From IMG/VR virus record IMGVR_UViG_3300032805_000001, positions 1 to 64,000 of that record: a stretch of DNA of 64,000 nt. One strand, given 5' to 3'. Made by a program: the position numbers and the translations under genes. Positions 7,901-16,382 of this stretch are shown piece after piece. Origin of the DNA: a virus. Every line of letters starts with the position of its first letter. Within the stretch, counting starts at the first letter, position 1. Below the pieces are notes generated by a model, which was not told the origin of the DNA, made no database searches, and saw only the letters and a list, made by a program, of their open reading frames with translations.

Positions 7901-8981
7901 CATCCACGACGCCGACGGCATCCAGATCGGCATCGCCGGTGGTGTGCCGGGGGCGACGGCTGGCGGGGAACCGCCACGCTGGGACGGGGACGAGGCCCCG
8001 CACATCGTGACCGCCACCCCCCGCAGTGACGCGGAGGGGCGCGGGAACGTCCAGACGTACGGTGGCGGCAGCACCGGCGCCCCATACCGGGACCGCAGCG
8101 GCGAAACCCACGTGGGTGAGCCGCTCGATGCCGACGACGCGGACTGGCCGGAACATCGCGGTATACCGCCGAGGCCGGGACGGGACTGGCCCGCCCCGTA
8201 CATGGACGGCTACTGGCCGGCGGGGGGTCACGGGACCGGGCAGGCACCCGGCAGCCCGGTCGTGGGCGGGGAACGGGGCAGGCCGCCGAACGCGGTCGGG
8301 AAGAACGCCGCCGACCTGTCCGACCCGAACCCGGTCGAGTGGCCTCACGTGCAGGCCCTCATGGAGAAAAACTTCCCCGAGGACGTCCTTACCTGGGTGA
8401 AGGACGCGCACTGGATCGGCCCGGTTGAGGTGCCTCAGGACCGGATCGACACCTCCGATGAAGACTCGTGGGCGGCTTCGCATGAGCCGGAGGCGGTGCG
8501 CCGGTTCGCGCGGGACATCAAACGCGGCACCGGGCACACGCATCCGGTGATCCTTGTCCAGTCCCCGGAGGACAGCAAGGCCGTTGTGATCGACGGGCAT
8601 CACCGGACTCTCGCCTACCGGAAGCTGGGCCGGCCGGTGAAGGCGTACGTCGGGATGGTTGACAAGATCACCCCGGCGATGCTGGAAACGCACACGCGCC
8701 AGATTCATCAGGGTGCCGATCCGGCGAACAAGGCGGCCCGTGGCCGTACCGCTGCGGAAGTGCTCCGCGAGTACTGGACCCATGAAGGGCATCCCGGGCC
8801 GACACGGTACGCGCTCGAGCAGAAAATCCGCTGGGGCCAGCCGGATGACTGGTACCGGTGCGTGGATGAGCTGACGCCCTACGTCGGCGGTGAGGGTGCC
8901 AAGGGGTACTGTAATTTGCGCCACAAAGAGGTACTGGGTTACTACCCGGCGCAACATGCCGAGATGGAACGCGGTAAGTAG
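4950..8981 (+). CDS. Portal protein fused to MuF-like head morphogenesis domain and ParB/Srx-like domain; non-standard start
   Basis: The portal forms the dodecameric DNA entry ring; MuF-like domains belong to minor head proteins. The frame carries portal-like sequence upstream of its first ordinary start (TTG at 5295), including YGPFLPRPARTF and FGPFSPILPVPVD, and is closed by TGA at 4941. No ATG/GTG/TTG lies between, so the likely start is ATC at 4950 (reading M-A-S-P-A-A-I-L) behind AGGGCGGTGATC, a near match to the extended Shine-Dalgarno. About 1343 residues: portal core about 1-540, a low-complexity linker, membrane-like helices near 730-760, a MuF domain about 875-947 with CGTC and PPNHPRCRC, and a ParB/sulfiredoxin-like domain about 1195-1237 (VIDGHHRTLAYRKLG). 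Each domain call is solid; how the fusion works (cleavage, or a head-internal C-terminus) is unknown. Confidence 0.88.
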   Translation: MASPAAILRASKAAPGGARPTPAPQGPGIGQISPLAAQLANESGYANAYGPFLPRPARTFTEGAFGPFSPILPVPVDSPPPGGDLPDPRLWQGPVGWNLPTQPGSEGIKLASFATLKTLADTYSVARTCIERRKYEIAGLDWDIVPTREASKAYQGDHDAMRDFGERRAQAVKFFRQPDPDFFSFSGFLKAALEDVFVFDALSVLMKPKRGRGLRRGLLGSDLDCLNLIDGQTCRPLIGLHGEVPRPPAPYIQQYLFGVPRSDFPAMMTGRDIEEAGLKGAEAGSFSVDQMLYLPIVPRRQTPYGFSATEQALIVIMTGLRKQAYQLEYYSEGTVPAVYISPGDVNITPNQVRELQDALNAYANDQAWHHKVIVLPPGSRVDPQRPQDLADQFDEIIMTEVAMVYDVDPMSLGIIPKVSTVASPFAAREMAQASRTVHDRTSTKPLLKFLCDIFNTILHRVCGQDDMKFTFAGMDEAQDQAAQTDLLVKQVQNGIRSVDEAREELELTPWGLPETSGPVVFTQMGVAPFEWMPGAAIEEASSGGAYSGDDETPQDEGAAQASGTATQPRGVHHPPSSRPVGTHNPRLGLPSGGTRLHAETPPERAGRMGRTPAHSAAVGAHGTTRQGKAVKAELEALARHLRKGRDIGTWRAEHIPGTVLAVVAEDLTKGLTADEAVASAMTVVLPKAAYEWAEKANPPQQGSSQQQQSAQQAQQLARTYAQRIRAAFTAVAKAALRLIRMWLTGALAVTALALAGMIAELIRKHLTPVLAALWREAWHLGAATAEAVIRDEEPDWKGWEPGSTAAAGKPAAMDAWVASHGRDVIEGITTTRIPDLADALTRAAAAGESAETIAATIAVVLGFDQRADLIAVTETERGKNGGMTDTYRLAGVMQKQWVTMHDGKVCGTCRANEAQGWIVFDAPFQSGNLAPPNHPRCRCHLSARLAPAAAKKYARAVGVNGQEYWPADSYARGTAPGSGGPMPTIHDADGIQIGIAGGVPGATAGGEPPRWDGDEAPHIVTATPRSDAEGRGNVQTYGGGSTGAPYRDRSGETHVGEPLDADDADWPEHRGIPPRPGRDWPAPYMDGYWPAGGHGTGQAPGSPVVGGERGRPPNAVGKNAADLSDPNPVEWPHVQALMEKNFPEDVLTWVKDAHWIGPVEVPQDRIDTSDEDSWAASHEPEAVRRFARDIKRGTGHTHPVILVQSPEDSKAVVIDGHHRTLAYRKLGRPVKAYVGMVDKITPAMLETHTRQIHQGADPANKAARGRTAAEVLREYWTHEGHPGPTRYALEQKIRWGQPDDWYRCVDELTPYVGGEGAKGYCNLRHKEVLGYYPAQHAEMERGK

Positions 8982-9002
8982 CGAAGTTCCGGTTTTCCAC
9001 CT

Positions 9003-9024
9003 GCCCGCTCCGGCGGGCTTTTTT
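9003..9024 (+). terminator. Rho-independent terminator
   Basis: GCCCGC/GGCGGGC-type stem with a short CTCC-like loop followed by six T residues (9019-9024), 22 nt after the portal fusion stop and before the strong ribosome site of the next gene. It should partly separate packaging/portal transcription from the decoration block. Confidence 0.8.
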
Positions 9025-9047
9025 CATGCCCACCGAAAGGAAGTCTC

Positions 9048-9539
9048 ATGGCAGGTCGCGTTTACACCGCCACATCCAACCTGGTTCCCTACACCGGCAC
9101 GTCGGCTACCCCGGTTGTGGCCGGGTCGGCGGCTACGACGATGACGATGGACATTCAGGCCATCCGGATCGGCATCTACTCCGGCGGCGGCGTGTCGTAC
9201 CCGAGCAACGGGGCGGTGCTGTGCCAGTTGTCCCGTGTCACCGGCGCCATCACCGGCGGTGCGGCGATGACGTCCCGGATCGCGCCGCACAACTCCGCCG
9301 ACATCGCTTCCAACATCGCCACGATGGCTGACGGTTCCACGGCGATCACCGGCCTGACGCAGGGCGTGAACCTGTGGCAGCAGTCCCTGCCGTTCACCGC
9401 CGGGGCGAACTGGGCGGAATGGGTCACGCCGGGCTCGGAGTGGCGGATTCCCGCCGCGGGTGAGTTCGCGGTCTACCTCACCGCGAGCTCGGCTGGCACG
9501 GCGACGGACTTCGGCGTCGAGCTGGTCTGGACCGAGTAA
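9048..9539 (+). CDS. Putative capsid decoration/structural protein
   Basis: 163 residues, rich in Ala/Thr/Gly/Ser and predicted all-beta, with no charged active-site pattern. It starts at an ATG behind AAGGAAG (9037-9043) right after the terminator. It opens the long block of virion-surface-like genes between portal and protease. A head decoration or fibre protein fits by composition and position; no family is recognised. Confidence 0.6.
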   Translation: MAGRVYTATSNLVPYTGTSATPVVAGSAATTMTMDIQAIRIGIYSGGGVSYPSNGAVLCQLSRVTGAITGGAAMTSRIAPHNSADIASNIATMADGSTAITGLTQGVNLWQQSLPFTAGANWAEWVTPGSEWRIPAAGEFAVYLTASSAGTATDFGVELVWTE

Positions 9540-9567
9540 GTACCGGGCCTGGTGCTGGAGGGGTTCA

Positions 9568-10791
9568 GTGACCAGTTACCGGCTGATGGATGGCGCGGCC
9601 GGGCGGCCCGGGGTCGGGTCGTCCGGCACGCAGCCGCCGTCATCGTCGACCCCGTATTCCGGCACGATCGTGGAAGGTACCGCGTTCCAGGTCACGCAAG
9701 GGGCGATGTACCTGGAGGGGTTCTGGTGGTGGCGGGCTGACACCGCACAGTCGGCTAGCGCACAGTCGTTCTGCCTGTGGCAGGTGACTGGCACCACCCT
9801 GTCGGCGTCTGGTGGCCTGTTCGTGCCCGGCAGCCAGATGACGTCCGGTGCCCTGTCGGTGGGCTGGAATTATGTTCCGCTGCCTGCCCCGTTCGCGCTG
9901 ACCCCTAACACTCCGTACCGGGCGCAAACAGGGCTGAGCAACAATTTCCCGGACACGCAGAACCAGTACGGCGCCTTCCCGCAGCCGTACTCTGCGGGGA
10001 TCACGAACGGGCCGCTGATGGCCTATTCCGATTCTGGGGGGTCCGCGTATTTCCCGGTGTGGACGGGAGGTACGTCCGGCGGGGCGCAAAGCGGTTTCAG
10101 TACGGCGAGCGCTGACCCCACAGCCACCTATGCTGGCGCTTCCTCGAACAGTTTCCTGTGCTGGCTTGATGTGCAGGTCACTGATCAGGCGCCGGCGGGG
10201 GCGTCGTACCGGATCTGGCCGAACTACCCGGCCGGTGGCCCGCTGCGCACCGATGATTCTAACGGGTACACGATCGGCACCGAGTTCACCCTCAGCGAGC
10301 CGTGCACCCTCAACGCGATCTGGTGGTACTCGCCGGCCGGGGCGGCGGACCTGCCGTCCTGGTGCGGGATCTGGGATGTGGGCAGCCAGGCGATCGTCGC
10401 CGGCACCGGTAACAACTCCCCGTCCTGGTCGGGGGCGGCCGGGGCCGGGTGGATCAAAGTCACCTACGACGGGTCGGTGACCCTCGCCGCGAATAAGGCG
10501 TACAAAACCAGCGTGTTTCATGCTGCGCTGTCCAATCACTGGTTCAGCGACGTCGCGGATTACTGGCACACGACTGGCGGTGGCGGGTACCCGGGGGCCA
10601 GCGGGATCACGAACGGGCCGCTGACCGCCCCGTCCGACCCCGCGTCCACCACAGGGCAGAGCAGTGAGCATCTGACCACCTTCGCCTATCCCGGTACCAC
10701 CGACGCCGGGGCGAATGACTGGACCGACGTTGAGGTCACTCCCGTCGTGGCGGCGCCGACCACCCTCTATCAGATGCGGAGTTTCCCGTGA
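9568..10791 (+). CDS. Tandem DUF4082-like beta-sandwich protein
   Basis: 407 residues from GTG at 9568 behind GGAGGGG (9557-9563); the open frame extends upstream to 9460, but that part reads as shadow sequence. Two similar halves are visible, each with a GxxFxxxxxxxLxGxWWW/IWWYSP opening, a CLWxV/CGIWDVGS strand and an LxPNTPYRAQ/LAANKAYKTSV strand, the pattern of DUF4082-type beta sandwiches found in bacterial surface and carbohydrate-linked proteins. Both halves end in a segment containing GITNGPL. Probably a virion surface adhesin. Domain call moderate. Confidence 0.6.
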   Translation: MTSYRLMDGAAGRPGVGSSGTQPPSSSTPYSGTIVEGTAFQVTQGAMYLEGFWWWRADTAQSASAQSFCLWQVTGTTLSASGGLFVPGSQMTSGALSVGWNYVPLPAPFALTPNTPYRAQTGLSNNFPDTQNQYGAFPQPYSAGITNGPLMAYSDSGGSAYFPVWTGGTSGGAQSGFSTASADPTATYAGASSNSFLCWLDVQVTDQAPAGASYRIWPNYPAGGPLRTDDSNGYTIGTEFTLSEPCTLNAIWWYSPAGAADLPSWCGIWDVGSQAIVAGTGNNSPSWSGAAGAGWIKVTYDGSVTLAANKAYKTSVFHAALSNHWFSDVADYWHTTGGGGYPGASGITNGPLTAPSDPASTTGQSSEHLTTFAYPGTTDAGANDWTDVEVTPVVAAPTTLYQMRSFP

Positions 10792-11012
10792 GCGACGAGG
10801 AACGCCTGGCTTTCCGGGAGAAGATCACCTCTGTCGGGTTCGTGCGCGGGCCGGCGCGGCCGAAAGAGTACCGCCGCGATGACGGGGTGCGGGTGAAGGA
10901 AGTCACCGACGACGCGGGAAACATCACCCAGTACAGCAACACCGGGGACACGGAAAGCGTCGGTGTTGAGATACGTCCTTCGACCGTCGTGCAGAAGGTC
11001 ACGCAGCAATGA
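10788..11012 (+). CDS. Small charged hypothetical protein
   Basis: 74 residues, highly charged, with no Cys. GTG start overlaps the previous stop (GTGA) and its own stop overlaps the next start (ATGA at 11009-11012), the mark of a tightly coupled operon. No recognised family. Confidence 0.6.
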   Translation: MSDEERLAFREKITSVGFVRGPARPKEYRRDDGVRVKEVTDDAGNITQYSNTGDTESVGVEIRPSTVVQKVTQQ

Positions 11013-11386
11013 GCTGGCTTGATGACATGAAGGCCGATGCTTTGTGTCTCGCCGCGCCCGGTTTTGTGCTGGGAGAGGGAGATGAGATCCACGTCAAGGT
11101 GCGGTCAAGCGAGGGAGACCGGCTGTCCTCAGTCACCTTCGAGCCGGCATTTTTCGCCATTGACGTTGCGGTCTGGCGGCCGACCGGACGCGAGCTAGGC
11201 GAGTCGCTGCCGGGTCAGATCATATTCAGGTGGATGGCCACCGGGCAGAAGTACTACCACGCGATGTACCGGTGCTACCTAGGTAATGAGGCCCGGGATT
11301 TTCTGGTTGAGCTCATGAATCTGGGAAGCCAGGGTGCTTGTGACCGATCCCGACGGCATGCGGCGGTGAGTGATGGCCTGGGCTAG
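11009..11386 (+). CDS. Hypothetical protein
   Basis: 125 residues, mixed alpha/beta, with FEPAFFAIDVAVWRPTG and GQIIFRWMATGQKYYHAMYRC segments. Coupled by ATGA to the upstream gene and overlapping the start of the next gene. It is less repetitive and more globular than its neighbours, so it may not be a virion surface protein. Unknown function. Confidence 0.55.
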   Translation: MSWLDDMKADALCLAAPGFVLGEGDEIHVKVRSSEGDRLSSVTFEPAFFAIDVAVWRPTGRELGESLPGQIIFRWMATGQKYYHAMYRCYLGNEARDFLVELMNLGSQGACDRSRRHAAVSDGLG

Positions 11387-11855
11387 TTCTTATGTGGTCC
11401 CTTCCACCTTCGTCTCGGGGCTGGAAGCCAACGGCACCCGGATCAACCTTGACCTGTCCTCGGCTAATACGTCCAGTCTTTACATTGCGCTGTTCGACAA
11501 CACCGTCACTCCCAATGTGGACACCGACCCCCAGTCCTACAGTGCCGCCCCGTGGAACACTGGGGAGTCGACGGGAACGAACTGGGCTGCGGGTGGTGTC
11601 GCCCTGAACCTGTCAGGGGCCGGGCTCACCCACCAGTCCGGCGGTAACCTGCTGTTTACCGCGGGAAACGTCTCAGTGGCTAACACCACCCTGTCCGACG
11701 CGGTGTACGGATGCCTTATCTACGCTCAGGGACTATCTCCGAAGGCTGCCGTCTGCGCGGTGTGGTTCGGCGGGTCGGGTTACACGACCAGCGCGGGCCC
11801 GTTCGGGATCACCTGGCCGGCCAGCGGAATCTGGACTACCGCGTTCGTACCCTAG
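11373..11855 (+). CDS. Putative decoration/structural beta protein
   Basis: About 160 residues; starts at ATG 11373, with a GTG directly before it at 11370 as alternative. Begins WASSYVVPSTFVSG, then an INLDLSSANTSSLYIALFDN segment and many Ser/Thr/Gly/Asn strands, typical of phage fibre or capsid-decoration domains. Overlaps the upstream gene. No enzyme motif. Confidence 0.6.
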   Translation: MAWASSYVVPSTFVSGLEANGTRINLDLSSANTSSLYIALFDNTVTPNVDTDPQSYSAAPWNTGESTGTNWAAGGVALNLSGAGLTHQSGGNLLFTAGNVSVANTTLSDAVYGCLIYAQGLSPKAAVCAVWFGGSGYTTSAGPFGITWPASGIWTTAFVP

Positions 11856-11894
11856 GGGCGCCTTTCTGCCTCCTGGCCCTGATAAGGGGGGACT

Positions 11895-12953
11895 ATGGCT
11901 GGCGTCACCATAACCCCGAACACGATCGGCGGCCAGTTCACCCGCCTGATCGCCTACTTCCCGGCGATAGTCGTCACCAGCCAGAATGGGGGGCGTGTCA
12001 CGGTCGCCGGTTTCGCCGGCAGCGGGGCGCCCGTCGCCTTCGACTCGTTTAATACCGACAACGGGTCCACCAGCGGCATTGTGGGTAACTGGGTCGCCCT
12101 GGTCAGCTCCCAGGACCAGAAGATAGATCCCTGGGCGATACTCGGGACCGGTTTTGGTGACTTCGCACTGGGCTCCTGTGATCCGGCTATCGGCGAGGAC
12201 AACTTTTTCGCCCAGGACACTGGGCCCACTCCGCCCTCACCCGCCACGGTTAACTTTGTCGCCTACTACAGCAACGACTTTTTCTCCGGGGAAGTTGGCC
12301 CCTCCCAGAACGCTGTGCGTAACTCCGCGAACTGGACGTGCATTTCCAGTCAGCCGGTCCTCGGCGAAGGGGACCTTGGGTCGGTGAAGTGCTACCCGGC
12401 GAACCAGATATCGTTCAATACGGCCACCTCCGCGATTTCCGCGTTCAAAACGATCCGGGGTTACGCGAACACGACCAGCCCGATGAAACCTGCGAGCGCC
12501 ACCCCCAATATCCATTACGAGGCCGCCTGGGATATTTTCGGGAACGCGCACAACACTGGCGGGATCTCGCTGGAGATCATGTTCTGGACCTACAACCACA
12601 ACCAGGGCCCTTACGGGTTTTATCTCACCGAGACGGGGATTGACCTGTCCGGGGACGGGATGCTGTGGGACCTGTACATGACCGCGGATACTGTCGCGAC
12701 CGGCGGGGCTGCCACCAGCTACTCCTATGCCATCTGGTATTTGCAGGACGCGTACCAGGGTGACATTCAATGGGTGGATATTCTCGCCGGGCTGCGTTAC
12801 GTCTGCATAAATTATGTGGTCACCAGCAACGGCGCCCCCGCTAATCCCCTGGACTGCCCGCTGATCCAGATCACCCGGGGCTGGGAGCTGTGCTCTACGG
12901 AGTACACCCCGATGGAGTTCCGGATGAACGACTACCGCGTGATCATGGAATAG
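11895..12953 (+). CDS. Structural protein with concanavalin/GH12-like beta fold
   Basis: 352 residues from ATG behind GGGGGG. Residues about 130-350 have long beta strands rich in aromatic residues, including HYEAAWDIFGNA and ISLEIMFWTYNHNQG, reminiscent of the YE.M.W strand of GH12-type jelly rolls. The second catalytic Glu of GH12 cannot be placed, so activity is doubtful and a glycan-binding role is equally possible. It sits in the decoration block before another fibre-like protein. Confidence 0.5.
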   Translation: MAGVTITPNTIGGQFTRLIAYFPAIVVTSQNGGRVTVAGFAGSGAPVAFDSFNTDNGSTSGIVGNWVALVSSQDQKIDPWAILGTGFGDFALGSCDPAIGEDNFFAQDTGPTPPSPATVNFVAYYSNDFFSGEVGPSQNAVRNSANWTCISSQPVLGEGDLGSVKCYPANQISFNTATSAISAFKTIRGYANTTSPMKPASATPNIHYEAAWDIFGNAHNTGGISLEIMFWTYNHNQGPYGFYLTETGIDLSGDGMLWDLYMTADTVATGGAATSYSYAIWYLQDAYQGDIQWVDILAGLRYVCINYVVTSNGAPANPLDCPLIQITRGWELCSTEYTPMEFRMNDYRVIME

Positions 12954-12955
12954 CC

Positions 12956-14224
12956 ATGGCAGGCGCGACGGTCACCCCGCTGGCACGGTTCCCGCTTTTC
13001 ACCAGCATAGGCGTCCCGGCGATCACCGCCGGGGGTCTCGTTCTCGGCGTACAGCCCGGATATATGACGTACATGCCCTACCCGGACGGGGAAGGCGACG
13101 TCACCTGGAAAGGTGACCTGTTCGGGCTGACCGCCCCGGCCGGGTCGAATGTCTGGTACATCGCCGTCACCATCACCTACCGGGTGTCCACCCTCGCGGC
13201 TTTCAGCCTGATCACGGCGCAGCTTTACATCGCCGGCAGCCCTGTCGGGTCGCCGGCGTCTTTTACGCCGAGCATAACCCCCGCGACCGGGACGGTTTTC
13301 TATACCGGGGGGGTCACCCCGGCGGATCTGCCCACGCTGGCGGTACAGGTAACGTTTCACCAGACGCGAATTGGACTGGCGTACGTCACTCAGGCGTACG
13401 CGGCAGCGGACTATTCCTCCGCTGATTCGGTGGGGATTTTCACCGTCACCGGGAAAACCTCGAGCGCCGTCCCGGCGCTTCAGGTCTCCTCTCCCGCGAC
13501 GGCCACCCTGGTCGCCCAGGGGGCCGTGGTGCAGACCCTCATACCCTCTTTCGGGCAGCCCACAACGGCGGGGGACCTGCTGATTGGGTGGACGCTGAAC
13601 AACAGCAGCTCCCCCACGTTCGACACCACCTGCAATGATCCGGCCTGGGCGCTTATCGGGTACGCCGGCGGCAGTTACGGGTGGCGTTCCCTGTGGTACA
13701 GGGCCGGGTGCGCCGCGGGTGAGATCGCGCCTGTCTTCAGCGGCGGCGGGGCTTTTTCCATGTCCCAGTTGCTGGAGTTCTCCGGGGTGACGGCCCTCGA
13801 CCAGTCGGGGGCGTTCTACACGGCCAGCCCGGACTTCACCATGTCCGAATCCGCGACGGATACCACCTCCGGGGATCTGGTTGTGGCGGTCACGATATGG
13901 GGGGGCGGGAGCGCGGTCACCCCGATCACCTCATCAGTGACAGGGACAGATTCTTCCGGGGCGGCGCTGGCGCTGACCACGTACACGAACGATTCCACCA
14001 CCGGCCAGGCACCGTACGCCTTCACCTGGGGGCAGGCGGGTATCCCGGTGGGGCCCGGCCTCACCGGGATTTCCGCGACGCTTTCCGCTTACGGCAACAG
14101 CGCCGCCATCCTCGCCACATTCCACCCCGCCACCGCGCCCGCCAGCATCCCCGGGCCTGCCGTGACCTTGCGGGGGCCAGCCCGCCGTGTCATCGCCGTG
14201 CCTTTCTACGCCGGGCGGCGGTGA
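12956..14224 (+). CDS. Two-domain virion beta protein
   Basis: 422 residues from ATG 12956, two bases after the previous stop; the frame is open upstream, but that stretch overlaps the preceding gene in another frame. Residues 1-165 form one all-beta domain. Residues about 175-395 form a second, built as ATATLVAQGAVVQT...AGDLLIGW...LWYRAGCAAGE...LLEFSGV, which recurs in the proteins at 15639, 16462 and 45071. It ends in a Pro/Arg tail. Likely a fibre or decoration protein. Confidence 0.6.
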   Translation: MAGATVTPLARFPLFTSIGVPAITAGGLVLGVQPGYMTYMPYPDGEGDVTWKGDLFGLTAPAGSNVWYIAVTITYRVSTLAAFSLITAQLYIAGSPVGSPASFTPSITPATGTVFYTGGVTPADLPTLAVQVTFHQTRIGLAYVTQAYAAADYSSADSVGIFTVTGKTSSAVPALQVSSPATATLVAQGAVVQTLIPSFGQPTTAGDLLIGWTLNNSSSPTFDTTCNDPAWALIGYAGGSYGWRSLWYRAGCAAGEIAPVFSGGGAFSMSQLLEFSGVTALDQSGAFYTASPDFTMSESATDTTSGDLVVAVTIWGGGSAVTPITSSVTGTDSSGAALALTTYTNDSTTGQAPYAFTWGQAGIPVGPGLTGISATLSAYGNSAAILATFHPATAPASIPGPAVTLRGPARRVIAVPFYAGRR

Positions 14225-14225
14225 A

Positions 14226-15632
14226 GTGACCGCATCATATATTGCTCAGTTCAGCGGTGATGGCACCTATTTCCTGGATCAGAACGGCCAGCCGATTTTC
14301 GTTGTCAATGACGCGATCTGGTGTCTGCTGATCAATGCGGGCCGGTGGAGCAGCGGCAACTGGCAGTCTGAGATCAGCACATACATGGCGTCGCGGGCGG
14401 CGCAGGGCTACAACCTGGCCGAGATCACCGCGTTCAGCTACCCGGCGACCGGAGTCTGGGATTTCGTGTACACCGATGGCCGCCTGTGGGACGGGACCTG
14501 GCCGTTTACCACCCAGATGAACCCCACGACGGGGATGAACAATACCTACTGGCAGCGGCTCGATTACATCATCGACCAGGGCGCCGCCAACGGGATCACG
14601 GTAACGTTCAACGCCACCACCGCAGGGGTAGGGAACACCACCGTACAGGGCTGGAGCACCGCGCAGTGGACCGCGTACGGCACGGCGCTGGGAAACCGGT
14701 ACAAGACCAAGCCGAACCTGCTCTGGAACGCCGGGGACGACTATTTCGGCGGGCAGGACACCGGGATCACGGCGATGCGGGCGGCGATCACCGCAGCGGG
14801 GGACTCCCATCCGCAGACGATCATGGGGTATCAGGAGACGACCAGCCGCACCGATATTTACACGGGGGCACCATACGCCTCGGGAAGTAGCTGGGCGCAG
14901 TACGACTGGGTGTACACCTACAACGTGTCCTACCCGGGGATCATCGTCGCGAACAATGAATCCCCCCGGAACCCGGTCATCTACGCGGACGGGCAGAACT
15001 ACCTGTACTCCGGGATCGACTCCACCGACGCACTGGAACGGCGGATGCTGTGGTGGGCACTGTCATCCGGGGTCGCCGGGATCGGCACCGGCGACTACAA
15101 CGTGTCCGGGTGGGACAGCAGCGGCGTGCAGGCCATCATCAGCAGCACCGGTACGTTCTACATAAACTCGATGCCCATCATCACGACGGCGTTCCGGGCG
15201 CTGACGGGCTGGTGGAAGCTCCGCCCGGACTCTGCCAGCCATCTGGTGACAGGCGGGCGGGGCACCCCCACCCCGCCGATCACCTCCGGCGGCGGCGGCG
15301 CCTATTTCACCGGCGACGCGGACGGTTACGTGACGGCGGCGCTGGCCACGGACGGGTCACTGGCGGTGATCTACTGCGCGCACGCTTTCAGCATCACGAT
15401 CAATGAGGCGAAAGTCGGCGGGCACGGTAATTACACCGCGAAATGGCTGGACCCGCACAGCGGCACGACGTACACGGCGACCACCGGGACCACCTACAAC
15501 TCGGGGGCCGCCGATGGTTCCAAGCCGGTGGGTAACTCTGACACTAACCACCCGGCAGACTGGGCGCTGATACTCCAGGGCATCGAGCAGCCCACCCCGG
15601 TTCTTGTGGGTGCCTCCATGCGGCGGATTTGA
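14226..15632 (+). CDS. DUF4038/GH140-like putative glycoside hydrolase
   Basis: 468 residues from GTG 14226, which follows the previous stop. N-terminal GDGTYFLDQNGQPIFVVNDAIW is the entry of DUF4038 (apiosidase-like TIM barrel); further barrel strands are AAQGYNLAEITAF, RLDYIIDQGAANGITVTF and PNLLWNAGDDYFGG, the place of a catalytic acid. The C-terminal part (about 370-460) with YTAKWLDPHSGTTY matches the small all-beta domain that follows DUF4038 domains. In the family these are extracellular glycosidases; here it could trim host capsule or cell-wall glycan during adsorption. The catalytic pair was not confirmed. Confidence 0.72.
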   Translation: MTASYIAQFSGDGTYFLDQNGQPIFVVNDAIWCLLINAGRWSSGNWQSEISTYMASRAAQGYNLAEITAFSYPATGVWDFVYTDGRLWDGTWPFTTQMNPTTGMNNTYWQRLDYIIDQGAANGITVTFNATTAGVGNTTVQGWSTAQWTAYGTALGNRYKTKPNLLWNAGDDYFGGQDTGITAMRAAITAAGDSHPQTIMGYQETTSRTDIYTGAPYASGSSWAQYDWVYTYNVSYPGIIVANNESPRNPVIYADGQNYLYSGIDSTDALERRMLWWALSSGVAGIGTGDYNVSGWDSSGVQAIISSTGTFYINSMPIITTAFRALTGWWKLRPDSASHLVTGGRGTPTPPITSGGGGAYFTGDADGYVTAALATDGSLAVIYCAHAFSITINEAKVGGHGNYTAKWLDPHSGTTYTATTGTTYNSGAADGSKPVGNSDTNHPADWALILQGIEQPTPVLVGASMRRI

Positions 15633-15638
15633 GGTTCC

Positions 15639-16382
15639 ATGGCTGTCGCGTTTGACGCTGTAGGCCCTGCAGGGGGGGGCGGCACGTCACTAACCACCAG
15701 CCCGGTCACCTGGACTCACACGGTGGGCTCGGTTGCCCTCCCGGTGGTGCTTGTGGGAGTAGCGGTCGGGATGAGTTCCGGGGTGAGCCTCAGTACCACC
15801 AGCGTCACCTACGCAGGCGGGAGCATGACCCCGCTGACCTCGAAGATTCCGTCCAACAATGCGGATTATGGGTACCTGCAGGTGTTCGGCAAGTCGGGGG
15901 TGGCGACAGGGGCCGGCACCATTGTGGCGACCACCAGCGGCGGGGCGGCTGTCCTGTCGGTGAACTGCGGGTCGCTGTCGTTCGCGAACGTGAGCCAGAC
16001 CACCCCGTTCGGCACCGCCGGAACTGCAGCCAGCAATGGGCCAATGACGGTCACGTTGCCGTCCAGCACCATCGGGAACATGGTGGCCGGGATCGTGGGC
16101 GGTGCTCCGATCGGCGCAGTGTCCGGGTCGGGTACCCGCCAGTACCTGGACAACTTTGAAACGGAGTCGGCGTGCGGGAACACGTCGGGGCAGACGCTGA
16201 CGTCCACGGGAAGCTCAATGGCGGTCGGCTGGACGACGTCCGACTGGTTCGCTATCGCCGCGCTTGAAGTGCTGTCGGGGGCTACACCCGGGCCACCGCT
16301 GACAGATGCCCCAGTCCCAGTGAACATGCCTTTTGTGGTGACAGGCCGGGCCGGCCGGCGGAACGCGGGCCACAGCCGCTAA
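15639..16382 (+). CDS. Virion beta protein sharing a domain with neighbours
   Basis: 247 residues from ATG behind GAGGTT. Ala/Gly/Ser/Thr-rich beta strands with a hydrophobic first strand (LPVVLVGVAVGM), a VTYAGGSMTPL strand and a closing WFAIAALEVLSG strand. Same layout as the N-terminal domain of the next gene and the second domain of the gene at 12956. It ends in a short Arg/Gly/His tail. Likely decoration or fibre. Confidence 0.6.
   Translation: MAVAFDAVGPAGGGGTSLTTSPVTWTHTVGSVALPVVLVGVAVGMSSGVSLSTTSVTYAGGSMTPLTSKIPSNNADYGYLQVFGKSGVATGAGTIVATTSGGAAVLSVNCGSLSFANVSQTTPFGTAGTAASNGPMTVTLPSSTIGNMVAGIVGGAPIGAVSGSGTRQYLDNFETESACGNTSGQTLTSTGSSMAVGWTTSDWFAIAALEVLSGATPGPPLTDAPVPVNMPFVVTGRAGRRNAGHSR

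Noticed and set aside
5064-8957. Long minus-strand open frames at 5064-6668 and 6792-8957
   Set aside because: They are antisense shadows of the portal fusion in GC-rich sequence: Arg/Pro/His-rich, with no domains and no ribosome sites.
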